Below, one piece after another: positions 17,775-27,295 of a stretch of DNA of 64,000 nucleotides. Where the stretch lies: assembly GCF_030824335.1 (NCBI RefSeq), contig NZ_JAVBXX010000013.1:62001-126000 (forward strand), read 5' to 3'. Position numbers and translations under genes: made by a program. The notes below the pieces were generated by a model. The model had not been told where the DNA came from, did not search any database, and saw only the letters and a program-made list of their open reading frames with translations. Position 1 is the stretch's first letter, and every line of letters starts with the position of its first letter. Source of the DNA: Azonexus sp. (GTDB taxonomy: Bacteria; Pseudomonadota; Gammaproteobacteria; Burkholderiales; Rhodocyclaceae).

Positions 17775-20564
17775 GTGTCCTTCAAGAAACTGCTTTTCCT
17801 GCTGGCTTTAGTCCTCTTCGCCACAAGCGCCAGGACCGCACCTTCCGTTGCCCTGCATTACGGTACCGACATCCCCATCGAAGACCTGCGCATTTTCGAC
17901 ATCCTGGTTGTTGAACCCGACCACGGGCATCGCCCGGAAGTGTTGCGCCAAACGGGAACCGAACCTTTTGCCTATGTTTCGGTTGCAGAAGTTCAAGCCT
18001 CCCGACCATATTACAAGGACATTCCGGCGCAATGGAAAATGGCGCGCAATGGCGAGTGGAATGCAGAAGTCATCGATCAGACACCAGCAGACTGGCCGAA
18101 CTTTTTTGCAGAACGCGTGGTCGGCCCCTTGTGGCAAAAAGGCTACCGGGGATTTTTCCTCGACACGCTCGACTCCTATCGCCTGGCCAAAAAATTTGAC
18201 GAAGCTGCCCAACAGGCCGGCTTGATTAAAGTCATCGAAACGCTACACAAGCGCTACCCAGGAATTCGCCTGATCCTCAACCGGGGCTTTGAAATTGTCC
18301 CGAACTTGCGCGGCAAAATCGAGATGGTGGCTGCAGAGTCACTATACCGACGCTGGAACGCAGGACAGAAGCGCTACGAGGCTGTCCCGGAAGCAGACCG
18401 CGAGTGGTTGCTCGGCCAGATGAAGAAGGTACGCGACGAGTCCGGCATCCCGGTACTTGCCATTGACTATGTAGCGCCGACCGATCGTGAACTGACACGC
18501 GAAACAGCCGATCGCATCAAAGCTGATGGATTTACCCCTTGGGTCACCGACTGGGCACTGACCAGCGTTGGCATCGGGCAATTCGAGCCTGTCCCCAGAC
18601 GTATTCTCATTATTTACGACAGCGCCGAGTCACCGGCCTTGCGCTATTCGAATGCCCACCGCTTCCTGCAAATGCCGTTGAATCATCATGGCTATGTGGT
18701 TGACTACCTGGATGCACGCCAACCCCTGCCCACCCACATTGGGCGTGATCGCTACGCGGCAATCGCCACCTGGTTTTCCGGACAATTACCAGAGCAAGCC
18801 GGGCGACGCCTAGGCCAATGGATTCAAGCGCGCATCAAGGACGGACTTCCGGTCGCCATGATCGGCGACCTGGGTTATTCATTAACCCCCGCCCAGGCTG
18901 GGAACCTGGGGCTCATCCTGCAACCGGAAACCGCCCAAGGAGAGTTGGTAATTTCCCGACAGCACACCATGCTGGGCCTGGAAAAAAAACCCCAGGCACA
19001 GCGCAACGAAATTCCACCCTTCCGCTTGCGCAACGAAAGTGCAGGCGAAAACCTTGTCGAGCTGAGCGACCAGGCCGGCAAGAAATTCACCGCTGGTGCA
19101 ATACTGCCTTGGGGCGGCTTCATTCTTGACCCATTCGCCGTTGAAGAAGTACCTGGAACAGGGCGAGCCCGCTGGTCTATCGATCCGTTTGCTTTTCTCA
19201 TTGCCGCGCTAAAACTCGAGCAGCTTCCCATACCCGACGTTACGACCGAAAACGGCCGTCGACTCTTCTTCTCGCATATCGATGGTGATGGATTCCCCTC
19301 TCTTGCTGAATTTCCAGGCAGCCCACTGGCGGCACAAGTACTCCTGAGCGAGATTCTGGAGAAATACCGCATTCCTACAACGATGTCCGTCATTGAAGGC
19401 GAAACTGCACCGCACGGCCTGTTCCCAAAACTCAGTCCTCAGCTGGAAGATATCGCCAGACGCATGTTCCGCCTGCCCCATGTGGAAATTGCCAGCCACA
19501 CCTATGCCCATCCCTACCTGTGGAATGTCAACGCCCGCCACGGACTATTCCTGGATGACCCGGAAGCCGAATATCACCTGGAAATTCCGGGCTACAAAAT
19601 GGATCTGACCCGGGAAATCATCGGTTCCATCGAATACATCAAAACCCGTCTGGCGCCACCAGGCAAACCGGTGAGTATCCTGCTCTGGTCTGGTGACACA
19701 GCTCCCGGCACGGATGCAATGAAAATCTTGCAGCGTGCCGGACTGCTGAACATGAATGGTGGCGACACCTCGATCAGTCACGCCAATCCAACGCTGACCG
19801 CGATTGGTGCTCACGGCCTGCTCAGGGATGGCTTACTGCAAGTCTACGCACCGATCACCAACGAAAACATCTATACCAACCTGTGGCGCGGCCCCTATTA
19901 CGGTTACGAACGCGTGATCGAAAGCTTCACCATGACCGGACACCCCCGTCGAATCAAGCCGGTCGATATCTACTATCACACCTATTCGGCAAGCAAGCGT
20001 GCTGGCTTGAAGGCTGTACAAAAAGCCTTGGACTGGGCACTGAAACAACCACTACATCCAGTTTTTGCCTCAGAGTACATCCGCAAAGTGCAAGATTTCC
20101 ACAGTCTCGCGCTAGCGCGTGAAGGCAAGTTCTGGCGTGTCCGCAGCAACGGCGAATTACGCACACTCCGTCTCCCGGCTGCGCTTGGACGGCCAAAACT
20201 CGACAGCAGCACCGGGGTTGCCGGCTTCTTCGATGGCCCCGAGGGAAAATACATTCACATGACGGGTCAAACCGCCAGTTTCGAAACCACACAAGCCCCC
20301 ACAGCAGAAGCCCCTTACCTTGCAGAAGCCAATGCTCGACTAAACAACTGGAACGCAGACCAGCGCAAGAACAGGATCGAGTTCACCCTGCAAGGCCACG
20401 TAGCACTGCAATTTGCCTTGGGCGCAAGCGATACCTGCCGCGTCCAGGCCAATAACCGCGCCATTCTGCCGGCCAGAAGTGAAGCTGCCGCACAAGGCAC
20501 GCTTCGCCATTTTCGCCTGAACGATGTCACAGCAAAAATCCGGATCGACTGTCCGGCCCGATAA
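17775..20564 (+). CDS. pelA: PelA: Pel polysaccharide hydrolase/deacetylase
   Basis: A 929-aa periplasmic protein with a signal peptide (about 1-22) and a GTG start. The N-terminal domain (about 25-260) is the PelA-type TIM-barrel glycoside hydrolase; Glu188 in AESLY is a catalytic candidate. A flavodoxin-like segment follows (ILIIYDSAESPALRYS). The polysaccharide deacetylase domain has metal motif DGDG at 503-506 and HTYAH at 575-579. The 72-residue spacing from Asp503 to His575 equals that recalled for Asp528 and His600 of P. aeruginosa PelA. It trims and partly deacetylates the GalNAc-rich Pel polymer. First gene of pelABCDEFG. Confidence 0.95.
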   Translation: MSFKKLLFLLALVLFATSARTAPSVALHYGTDIPIEDLRIFDILVVEPDHGHRPEVLRQTGTEPFAYVSVAEVQASRPYYKDIPAQWKMARNGEWNAEVIDQTPADWPNFFAERVVGPLWQKGYRGFFLDTLDSYRLAKKFDEAAQQAGLIKVIETLHKRYPGIRLILNRGFEIVPNLRGKIEMVAAESLYRRWNAGQKRYEAVPEADREWLLGQMKKVRDESGIPVLAIDYVAPTDRELTRETADRIKADGFTPWVTDWALTSVGIGQFEPVPRRILIIYDSAESPALRYSNAHRFLQMPLNHHGYVVDYLDARQPLPTHIGRDRYAAIATWFSGQLPEQAGRRLGQWIQARIKDGLPVAMIGDLGYSLTPAQAGNLGLILQPETAQGELVISRQHTMLGLEKKPQAQRNEIPPFRLRNESAGENLVELSDQAGKKFTAGAILPWGGFILDPFAVEEVPGTGRARWSIDPFAFLIAALKLEQLPIPDVTTENGRRLFFSHIDGDGFPSLAEFPGSPLAAQVLLSEILEKYRIPTTMSVIEGETAPHGLFPKLSPQLEDIARRMFRLPHVEIASHTYAHPYLWNVNARHGLFLDDPEAEYHLEIPGYKMDLTREIIGSIEYIKTRLAPPGKPVSILLWSGDTAPGTDAMKILQRAGLLNMNGGDTSISHANPTLTAIGAHGLLRDGLLQVYAPITNENIYTNLWRGPYYGYERVIESFTMTGHPRRIKPVDIYYHTYSASKRAGLKAVQKALDWALKQPLHPVFASEYIRKVQDFHSLALAREGKFWRVRSNGELRTLRLPAALGRPKLDSSTGVAGFFDGPEGKYIHMTGQTASFETTQAPTAEAPYLAEANARLNNWNADQRKNRIEFTLQGHVALQFALGASDTCRVQANNRAILPARSEAAAQGTLRHFRLNDVTAKIRIDCPAR

Positions 20565-23500
20565 GCGGCCAAACCTTGCCCCGAACTGGCTGATCGGCCT
20601 GTTCGCTGGTATGGCTTTGCTCGTCCTGCTTTTGCTCTATCCACGCCTGGATCTTGAGCGGCGCCTGTCGCACACCCCCGATACAGCGCTCTCCGTCGCT
20701 TATCTGGACAATCTGCTGCGTAGCGACCCGAACAATCCACAATTACGCCTACTCCTCGCCCAACGCCAGGTTTTGCTCGGCGACAGCGCCAAGGCGATGG
20801 AGACTTTAAAGCCGGCACTTGAAAGTCCATCACCGGAAATTCAACAGAACGCTCAATGGGTAATTTGGGAAATTGCCGAACTTGAATTCAGCCGCATCCC
20901 CAAGAATGACGCCTCCCGTCCCAGCAGACTGCAGGCATTAAAACAACAATTGCAGCGCATGGCCGGGCTGAAATGGGAAGCCGAACGTATCTCGCAGCTT
21001 GCTGCGAGCGCCTTCAAGTACGATTTTTTTGCCTTGGGCCATCAGTTGTACAAGCAGTTCTCTCAAGTAATTGGCGACCCGCAGCAGGCCATACAGGTTT
21101 ACGACAAGGCTGCCAGTAAAGCATTGGCTAGCGGCAATTATCGCAACAGCAGCGAGTTATACATGCTCGCCCGTCACAGTGCGAACGATCCACTGCTTGC
21201 CCGACGCTATTTCCACATTGCCATCAAGACACTGCAATCTGGAAACCAGCCCGGTACCGCGCTCGAACTCGCTGAACGCGAACTAGGCGACCTGGCAAAC
21301 GATCAGGAAACGCTGATCCTGATCACCAATCTGGCCCGGGCCGCCGGGCGACCAGACCGCGCTGACTACTATGCCCGGCAACTTCTCCGCCTGTCCCTGT
21401 TACGGCAGATTGAACTGGCCAAAATCGCCAATGCCTGGGGCCAAGGCAACTTCCAGCCGGTATCGATGAACGCAGGGCAAAAGGGGCCGGAACTCCCTTT
21501 TGACGACAAGATATACAAATTGGGCTACGACGTTTTCCTGGAAAATCAAAAGCCGGAAGATGCCTGGAAAGTCGCCGACGCTGCCGTCCGTCAGGCACCG
21601 GATAATTTCGAATGGCGAAAACGTCTGGCCGAAGTTTCCGAATGGACGAGTCGCCCGAAAATTGCCCTCAACCAATGGTTGGTCATGGCCCGCAAGACCG
21701 GCGATGACAGCGCCTGGCAATCGGTTCTCCGCCTGGCTCCGGGACTATTCGACGACCCCGCGCTGATTGAAGGTTTACGCTACCAGATAGGGCGACAGCC
21801 AAACGACCTGCAGTTGACCACTCAACTGGTTTTTACCTACGAACGCATTGGCGAACCCAAGCCAGCTATCGCCTATCTGCAAAAATTGATACAGCAGACT
21901 GGCCGGCCCGAATACCTCGAATTATTGGCCGACCTGTCGGAGCGAGCAGGCGAAACGGGGATTGCCATGACTAGCTGGCAAACCTTGTTCCGCGACCCGG
22001 CACAAATCACCACCGCCCGAGCCCTGCGCGCCGCCATCCTGTTCCTGACTTATGACAAAGGCCGGGAAGCGCTGACTTGGCTGGAAATGGCCAAACCGGG
22101 TTCTGACGCGGGATCCTCCGAAGCAAACATCGAAGCTCTCCGCCTGACCGGACAACTGGCAGAGCGTGAAAATCAGGACAAGCTGGCAATCACGGCTTTC
22201 CGGAGCCTGATCGAAGCAGAACACGCAGAATTGAGCGATTACGATGCGCTGATCCGCCTGCTGGTCGATACTGCGCCACTCGAAGCAGCCAAAGTGTCCG
22301 AGCTGGCTTGGCAACGCTTTTCCGAACCGCGTCATCTGCTGCAAACCATGACACTACTGTTTGGGCGCAATCAATGGACGGATATTGGACGCCTGATCAA
22401 GCAACTGGATCCCGCCCCGGAAGCGACAAAGCACAGTCTCAGGAAAATGCAGGCCATTCCCGAATTTTTGCGCTTAACCGGCTCTTGGCATCAAAACGCC
22501 GGACGCTTTGCTCAGGCGCGGCATGATTTCCAAACCGGTCTGCGCCAGGCCCCCGATTCGACGGCAATGCGTCAGGCGCTGCTGTGGCTGTTCATCGACA
22601 CCAACGATGCTGCTGCAATTCGCCAACTACTCGCCGCCCACGAAGCCGAATGGAGTACCGATCCGGCACTTCATGACTCGCTGGGCTCCGCCTACCAAGC
22701 GCTGTCGCTGCCCCAAGTCTCGCTACAACGTTACTTGACGCCTCAGCTCGCGGCAAAGCGCAACGACTTCCTCTGGCTGATGAACTACTGCGATGCGCTG
22801 GATCAAAATCAGCAAAGTGATCGCGCCTGGCGTCTGCGCCGTTATCTGCTGTCCAGCGAATGGCAAGCCGCCCGGGAACAATCCGGGGCCACGACTGCCC
22901 AAGCCGCGCGACGCAACTGGCTGACCGAAAAGGGACTGGAGCAAACCCGGCGCAATGCGCGTGCGCGTCTCATGCTGACCCAGAATCGCGGTGACGTCGG
23001 CACAGAGACCCTGCGTGAATTGCTCCGACTCGACCGTGATGCTCAGGGAAATTACTCCAACGCTGCGGCAGAAACAGCCATCGGCTGGTTCCAGGACAGT
23101 GCAGAATTCACCGCCGAACGCGGCTTCCTGTGGCATCAGTACGCACGAAGCCGCAGTCTGCGCACCAACCGCCCGCTCTGGGCCGACATTACCGTGGCAC
23201 TAGCCGAAGACGACAGGGCCGCCAGCGGCGACCTGCTTGAAAGTTTTGACGAACGCCTGCCCCGCTATGACCGAGTCAATGCCGCCCGTGCCGTCCACGA
23301 TATCCGCTTGGCCCAATCCGCTGCTTTCGAAGCACAACAGGACCAGGTAGACGACAACCCGACACACTTGCAGTTAACAGAAAACCTGCTGATGTTCAGC
23401 GATCATGCCGGCTTCGAAATGAGCCAGCAAAAACTCAGCGGACTGGATGAACAACAGGGGTTCAGCGACTTTCACCTGGCCATCGACCCACAAATTTCGC

Positions 23501-24333
23501 TCGATCTGCAAGCCGGAAAAATCCGCCGCGAAAGCACGGACGAAGCCATCGTCGTCAGACCACCCAACGAAACTTTTTTCAGTGCCCGCATCAACTGGCG
23601 GCGTGACGCAAACGAAACCGTTTTCAGGCTGGAACAACGCAAGAGTTTTGATACCTACACGCCTGTTGCCATCGAACACGAACGAGTCATCGACAGTCGG
23701 CTATCGCTACGCATCGGCCTGGCTGTCCGACAACCCACGCAGGAAAGCCTGGCCCTTCGTATGGCCGGGATGAAGGACAGCGCATCAATCAGTTTGCGCT
23801 ACCGGCCAACCCGCATGGATAGAATCTTTCTCGACCACGCCAGCGAACGCTACGCACTCCAGACAGGGGGACGTGTCGGTAGCGGCCAGCACACCTCATT
23901 GACCTACGCGCATACCTATCGCCAGGAAGCACGCGATCTCGAACTCAGCGCATTCTGGTCCAATCACCGGTACAGCAGACCTAGCGACCTGTCCGACTTG
24001 AATTCGCGGGACATGGCTTACGTCAATTACTTTCCCGACGGCTATACCCCCGGCCCGACCGACTTCCTGCCGGAAAATTTCCAGCTTTACGGATTACGGG
24101 TATCCACCGATGTCCGTTACGAACAGGAATACACGCGGGCCACCCGGCCATTCGCCAGCGTGGCAGCCACCTGGCACAGCGAACAAGGTGCCGGCTACGA
24201 CTTGCTATTCGGGATTGCTGGCAGCCTATTCGGCGCCGATCATCTGAGTCTTGCCTGGCGCCTGGGCAAAGCTGGCACAACAACCCCTGGCACCACACGA
24301 AATTTGCAATTGAAATACCGAATCCATTATTAA
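20524..24333 (+). CDS. pelB: PelB: TPR scaffold and outer-membrane exporter
   Basis: A 1269-aa protein with an N-terminal membrane anchor (about 22-40), a long run of TPR-like helical repeats through most of the sequence, and a C-terminal beta-barrel of about 300 residues that alternates hydrophobic and polar residues and ends in LQLKYRIHY. This is the PelB plan (about 1190 aa in P. aeruginosa): periplasmic TPRs recruit PelA and the barrel exports Pel. The start overlaps the end of pelA by 41 bp, a tight translational coupling. Confidence 0.93.
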   Translation: MSQQKSGSTVRPDKRPNLAPNWLIGLFAGMALLVLLLLYPRLDLERRLSHTPDTALSVAYLDNLLRSDPNNPQLRLLLAQRQVLLGDSAKAMETLKPALESPSPEIQQNAQWVIWEIAELEFSRIPKNDASRPSRLQALKQQLQRMAGLKWEAERISQLAASAFKYDFFALGHQLYKQFSQVIGDPQQAIQVYDKAASKALASGNYRNSSELYMLARHSANDPLLARRYFHIAIKTLQSGNQPGTALELAERELGDLANDQETLILITNLARAAGRPDRADYYARQLLRLSLLRQIELAKIANAWGQGNFQPVSMNAGQKGPELPFDDKIYKLGYDVFLENQKPEDAWKVADAAVRQAPDNFEWRKRLAEVSEWTSRPKIALNQWLVMARKTGDDSAWQSVLRLAPGLFDDPALIEGLRYQIGRQPNDLQLTTQLVFTYERIGEPKPAIAYLQKLIQQTGRPEYLELLADLSERAGETGIAMTSWQTLFRDPAQITTARALRAAILFLTYDKGREALTWLEMAKPGSDAGSSEANIEALRLTGQLAERENQDKLAITAFRSLIEAEHAELSDYDALIRLLVDTAPLEAAKVSELAWQRFSEPRHLLQTMTLLFGRNQWTDIGRLIKQLDPAPEATKHSLRKMQAIPEFLRLTGSWHQNAGRFAQARHDFQTGLRQAPDSTAMRQALLWLFIDTNDAAAIRQLLAAHEAEWSTDPALHDSLGSAYQALSLPQVSLQRYLTPQLAAKRNDFLWLMNYCDALDQNQQSDRAWRLRRYLLSSEWQAAREQSGATTAQAARRNWLTEKGLEQTRRNARARLMLTQNRGDVGTETLRELLRLDRDAQGNYSNAAAETAIGWFQDSAEFTAERGFLWHQYARSRSLRTNRPLWADITVALAEDDRAASGDLLESFDERLPRYDRVNAARAVHDIRLAQSAAFEAQQDQVDDNPTHLQLTENLLMFSDHAGFEMSQQKLSGLDEQQGFSDFHLAIDPQISLDLQAGKIRRESTDEAIVVRPPNETFFSARINWRRDANETVFRLEQRKSFDTYTPVAIEHERVIDSRLSLRIGLAVRQPTQESLALRMAGMKDSASISLRYRPTRMDRIFLDHASERYALQTGGRVGSGQHTSLTYAHTYRQEARDLELSAFWSNHRYSRPSDLSDLNSRDMAYVNYFPDGYTPGPTDFLPENFQLYGLRVSTDVRYEQEYTRATRPFASVAATWHSEQGAGYDLLFGIAGSLFGADHLSLAWRLGKAGTTTPGTTRNLQLKYRIHY

Positions 24334-24361
24334 TTACCCTTACGAACCCACTGGAAACGCC

Positions 24362-24910
24362 ATGACCATTGAAATCTCCCATCTGCGGCGCCTGACGGCC
24401 ACCCTGCTGGTCAGCCTCCTGACACTTCTCGCCGGCTGCTCTACCCTCGACCGGGGAACACCGCCGAAGTTGGCAGGCAATGCCACTTGGGCGGTACTGC
24501 CATTCGCCAATCACACTGAAACCCCGCTGGCCGGCAATCGGGCCGAGGCAATCGCTGAGTCCCTGCTGCGCACCCAGATCACGGCCAAGGTCAAACGCTA
24601 TCCGGCAAGCGCCCAGCAGGAAACGCTGTTTGACGGCACTGAACGCAAGCAGGATGAAGCTTTGGCCTGGGCCCGCGAACAAGGCGCCCGCTACGCACTC
24701 ACCGGCTCGGTCGACGAGTGGCGCTACAAAGTCGGCGTCGATGGCGAACCGGCAGCCGGCGTCACCCTGGAAATCATCGATGTCGCTTCAGGCGAAGCCC
24801 TGTGGAGCGGCGCCGGCGGCAAGAGCGGCTGGAGCCGCGAAGCACTCTCGGCAGTTGCCCGCCAACTGATCCGTGACCTGCTGCGTGCCGGTCTGTCAGA
24901 CGTACATTAA
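24362..24910 (+). CDS. pelC: PelC: Pel export lipoprotein
   Basis: A 182-aa outer-membrane lipoprotein. The lipobox LLAGC puts the lipidated cysteine at residue 26. The mature domain (WAVLPFANHTETPLAGNRAEAIAESLL, with later GARYALTGSVDEWRYKVG) is the PelC fold, which forms a dodecameric ring under the PelB barrel and guides the cationic polymer. Position between pelB and pelD is canonical. Confidence 0.92.
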   Translation: MTIEISHLRRLTATLLVSLLTLLAGCSTLDRGTPPKLAGNATWAVLPFANHTETPLAGNRAEAIAESLLRTQITAKVKRYPASAQQETLFDGTERKQDEALAWAREQGARYALTGSVDEWRYKVGVDGEPAAGVTLEIIDVASGEALWSGAGGKSGWSREALSAVARQLIRDLLRAGLSDVH

Positions 24911-24927
24911 GCATTGTTGCGGTCGAC

Positions 24928-26295
24928 ATGAACCAAGGATCGCTTTTGCGTGATCGCCTGGATATCTCCAAGCAATCCGACCCGACATCCTCTCCGGGCG
25001 CCATGCTCGGTCGGCTGAGCACGCCCGAAACCCGGCCAGCCACCATCATCGGGGAAATCCTGATTTTGCCGCTGGTCGTGATCGCCCTCGGCTTCCTGCT
25101 CAGCCCGGATGACCCGTTATGGATGCACTCAGGATTTCCCTGGGCCTGGTTCGCCCCGACCATCCTCGCTTTACGTTACGGACCGCTCGCCGGTCTGGGC
25201 GGCGCCGCAGTCATCCTGCTGGCCTGGCTGTCGATCAATTTCGGTCACTACGACACCTTTCCGAAACTGGGTTTTCTGGGCGGTCTGATTCTCGTCATGC
25301 TGGTCGGCGAGTTTTCCAGTATCTGGGAAGGACGTACCCGCCGTGCAGAAATCGAGCAGCGTTACCACGAGCAACGGATGGAGCACCTGACGCGCAGCTA
25401 TTACCTGTTGCGCCTGTCCCATGATCGCCTCGAACAGGACTTGATCAGCCGCCCGATGTCGATGCGTGACGCACTGCAGGCACTGCGCGACCATCACGCT
25501 CCCGGCAGCCCTGAAGGCACTCTCGCCCTGCTGCGGCTGTTGGCACAATACTGCCAGCTTGAATCGGCAGCACTTTATCCGGTTGAAGACGAAAAGCTGA
25601 TCACCACGCCACAGGCACGTATCGGCCAAATTGACCACATTGCAGCAAAAGACCCGCTCGTTCTGCAAGCACTCGAAACCCTTCGTCTTTGTCATGTCAG
25701 CAGCGGAGATAACGATACCCATCCGACCCGCTACCTGATTGCTGCGCCTTTGCTCGACCTCTCGGGCCAGATTTACGGCTTGCTGCTGGTGGAAAAAATG
25801 CCGTTCTTCTCGCTGCACGAAGAAGCATTGCAGACCATCAACCTGCTATTGAGCTATTACACGGACGGTCTGGTTGCCGAAGCGCTGGCCAGACCGCTAC
25901 TCGAAAAATACCCGGACAGCCCGACGCATTTTGCTTTCGAAATCCGGCGCCTGCTGCATCTTCACCAGTCAACCGGCATTGCCAGCATCGTCGTCGCACT
26001 CGAGTTTTTGCCACGCGCCATCGCCAGTGACATGCCACAACAAATCGACCGGATGAAACGATCACTCGATGAAAACTGGCTCCTGGTCGGCAAGGAAAAA
26101 CAAATACTCGCCACCCTGATGCCACTCGGAGAATCATCCACGGCCGAAGGTTATATCGCACGCCTGGAAAACTGGGCCAACCAGAAGGCAGGCGAATCGC
26201 TGGCTGCTGTTGGCATATTCCCCCACATCATCCCGCTCACCAACACCTCGGCCGAGAATTTGATGCAACGATTGCAAGACCTGAGCAATGGCTAG
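24928..26295 (+). CDS. pelD: PelD: inner-membrane c-di-GMP receptor
   Basis: A 455-aa protein with four N-terminal membrane segments (about 40-140), a short coiled coil, a GAF domain (about 180-310) and a degenerate GGDEF domain. The inhibitory-site motif RSLD (378-381) and a second arginine at 412 match the c-di-GMP-binding RxxD plus distal arginine of P. aeruginosa PelD. No GGDEF catalytic motif is present. Ligand binding should switch on Pel synthesis. There is no normal Shine-Dalgarno; the ATG is preceded directly by TTGCGGTCGAC. Confidence 0.93.
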   Translation: MNQGSLLRDRLDISKQSDPTSSPGAMLGRLSTPETRPATIIGEILILPLVVIALGFLLSPDDPLWMHSGFPWAWFAPTILALRYGPLAGLGGAAVILLAWLSINFGHYDTFPKLGFLGGLILVMLVGEFSSIWEGRTRRAEIEQRYHEQRMEHLTRSYYLLRLSHDRLEQDLISRPMSMRDALQALRDHHAPGSPEGTLALLRLLAQYCQLESAALYPVEDEKLITTPQARIGQIDHIAAKDPLVLQALETLRLCHVSSGDNDTHPTRYLIAAPLLDLSGQIYGLLLVEKMPFFSLHEEALQTINLLLSYYTDGLVAEALARPLLEKYPDSPTHFAFEIRRLLHLHQSTGIASIVVALEFLPRAIASDMPQQIDRMKRSLDENWLLVGKEKQILATLMPLGESSTAEGYIARLENWANQKAGESLAAVGIFPHIIPLTNTSAENLMQRLQDLSNG

Positions 26296-27295
26296 CTACA
26301 AGCTCGGTATCTATGCGATGCTGCTTGAGTTAAGCGCCTGGAACGGGGCCTTTCTCATGGCCTCTTATCCCCGCGCTGCATTCGCCTGGTATTTGTTGAC
26401 GCATGCCGGGGCCAGCCTGCTTCTGTCAATGTGCGCCAACCTTTTCCTGCCACTCGGCAAAGGCACACGCGAGCGGACCGCCATCATTGCCCTGATGACG
26501 TCGATCAGCTACGCCATCCCGGTTTTCGGTTTCATTGGTACAGTGCTGGCCACTATCCTGTTGCGGGTTTATCACACCCCTGCGCATCGCGCCGATTTCA
26601 GTTCCCTGCTCCTGCCGGCTTTCGACCCCCACCAGCGCCAAAGCGGCGGTTTCCGGCAGGCCGGGCTGAAAACCTTTTTAAGCAACAGCCAGGTCCCAAT
26701 GAACGCACGGCTCGGTGCCATGGTTGCCTTGCAGTATGTACCCGGGCGCGTTTCCTCCCCGCTCTTGCGCGATGTCCTGAGTGACCCGAATGAAGACATC
26801 CGGCTGCTCGCCTACGGCATGCTCGACAACAAGGAAAAGCAGATCAACCGCTCAATCGACGAAGCATTGCGGCAGTTCAATGCAGAAACCCCCAACGTTT
26901 CAAGTAGCGACAAAACAGATGCTGCGCATCGCCTGTCCGATCTCTACTGGGAGTTGATCTATCAGGAACTGGCACAAGGCGACCTGCGTGACTACGCCCT
27001 GCACGAATCCCTGAAATACTGCGACTTGGCCCTCGAAAAACAGCCGGAAACACCGCCGCTTCACCTGCGCCGCGGACGCCTGCTGCACGAGCTACAACGT
27101 CCGCAGGAAGCCGAACTCTCCTATTTGAAAGCACGGGATCTCGGCATGCCAGCCACCCGAATCCTGCCTTATCTAGCCGAACTTGCGTTTGATCGAAACG
27201 ACATCCCGGCCACCCGCAAACTGATGCGAGAACTGAGCCAATGGAGCGGTCTGCCAAAACTGCGCCCGGTCGTTGACTACTGGACTGCCACATGA
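26288..27295 (+). CDS. pelE: PelE: inner-membrane TPR protein
   Basis: A 335-aa protein with membrane segments in the first 100 residues and a soluble TPR-like C-terminal part (HESLKYCDLALEKQPETPPLHLRRGRLLHELQRPQEAE). PelE joins PelD and PelG in the inner-membrane synthase complex. It overlaps pelD by 8 bp and pelF by 4 bp. Confidence 0.9.
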   Translation: MASYKLGIYAMLLELSAWNGAFLMASYPRAAFAWYLLTHAGASLLLSMCANLFLPLGKGTRERTAIIALMTSISYAIPVFGFIGTVLATILLRVYHTPAHRADFSSLLLPAFDPHQRQSGGFRQAGLKTFLSNSQVPMNARLGAMVALQYVPGRVSSPLLRDVLSDPNEDIRLLAYGMLDNKEKQINRSIDEALRQFNAETPNVSSSDKTDAAHRLSDLYWELIYQELAQGDLRDYALHESLKYCDLALEKQPETPPLHLRRGRLLHELQRPQEAELSYLKARDLGMPATRILPYLAELAFDRNDIPATRKLMRELSQWSGLPKLRPVVDYWTAT

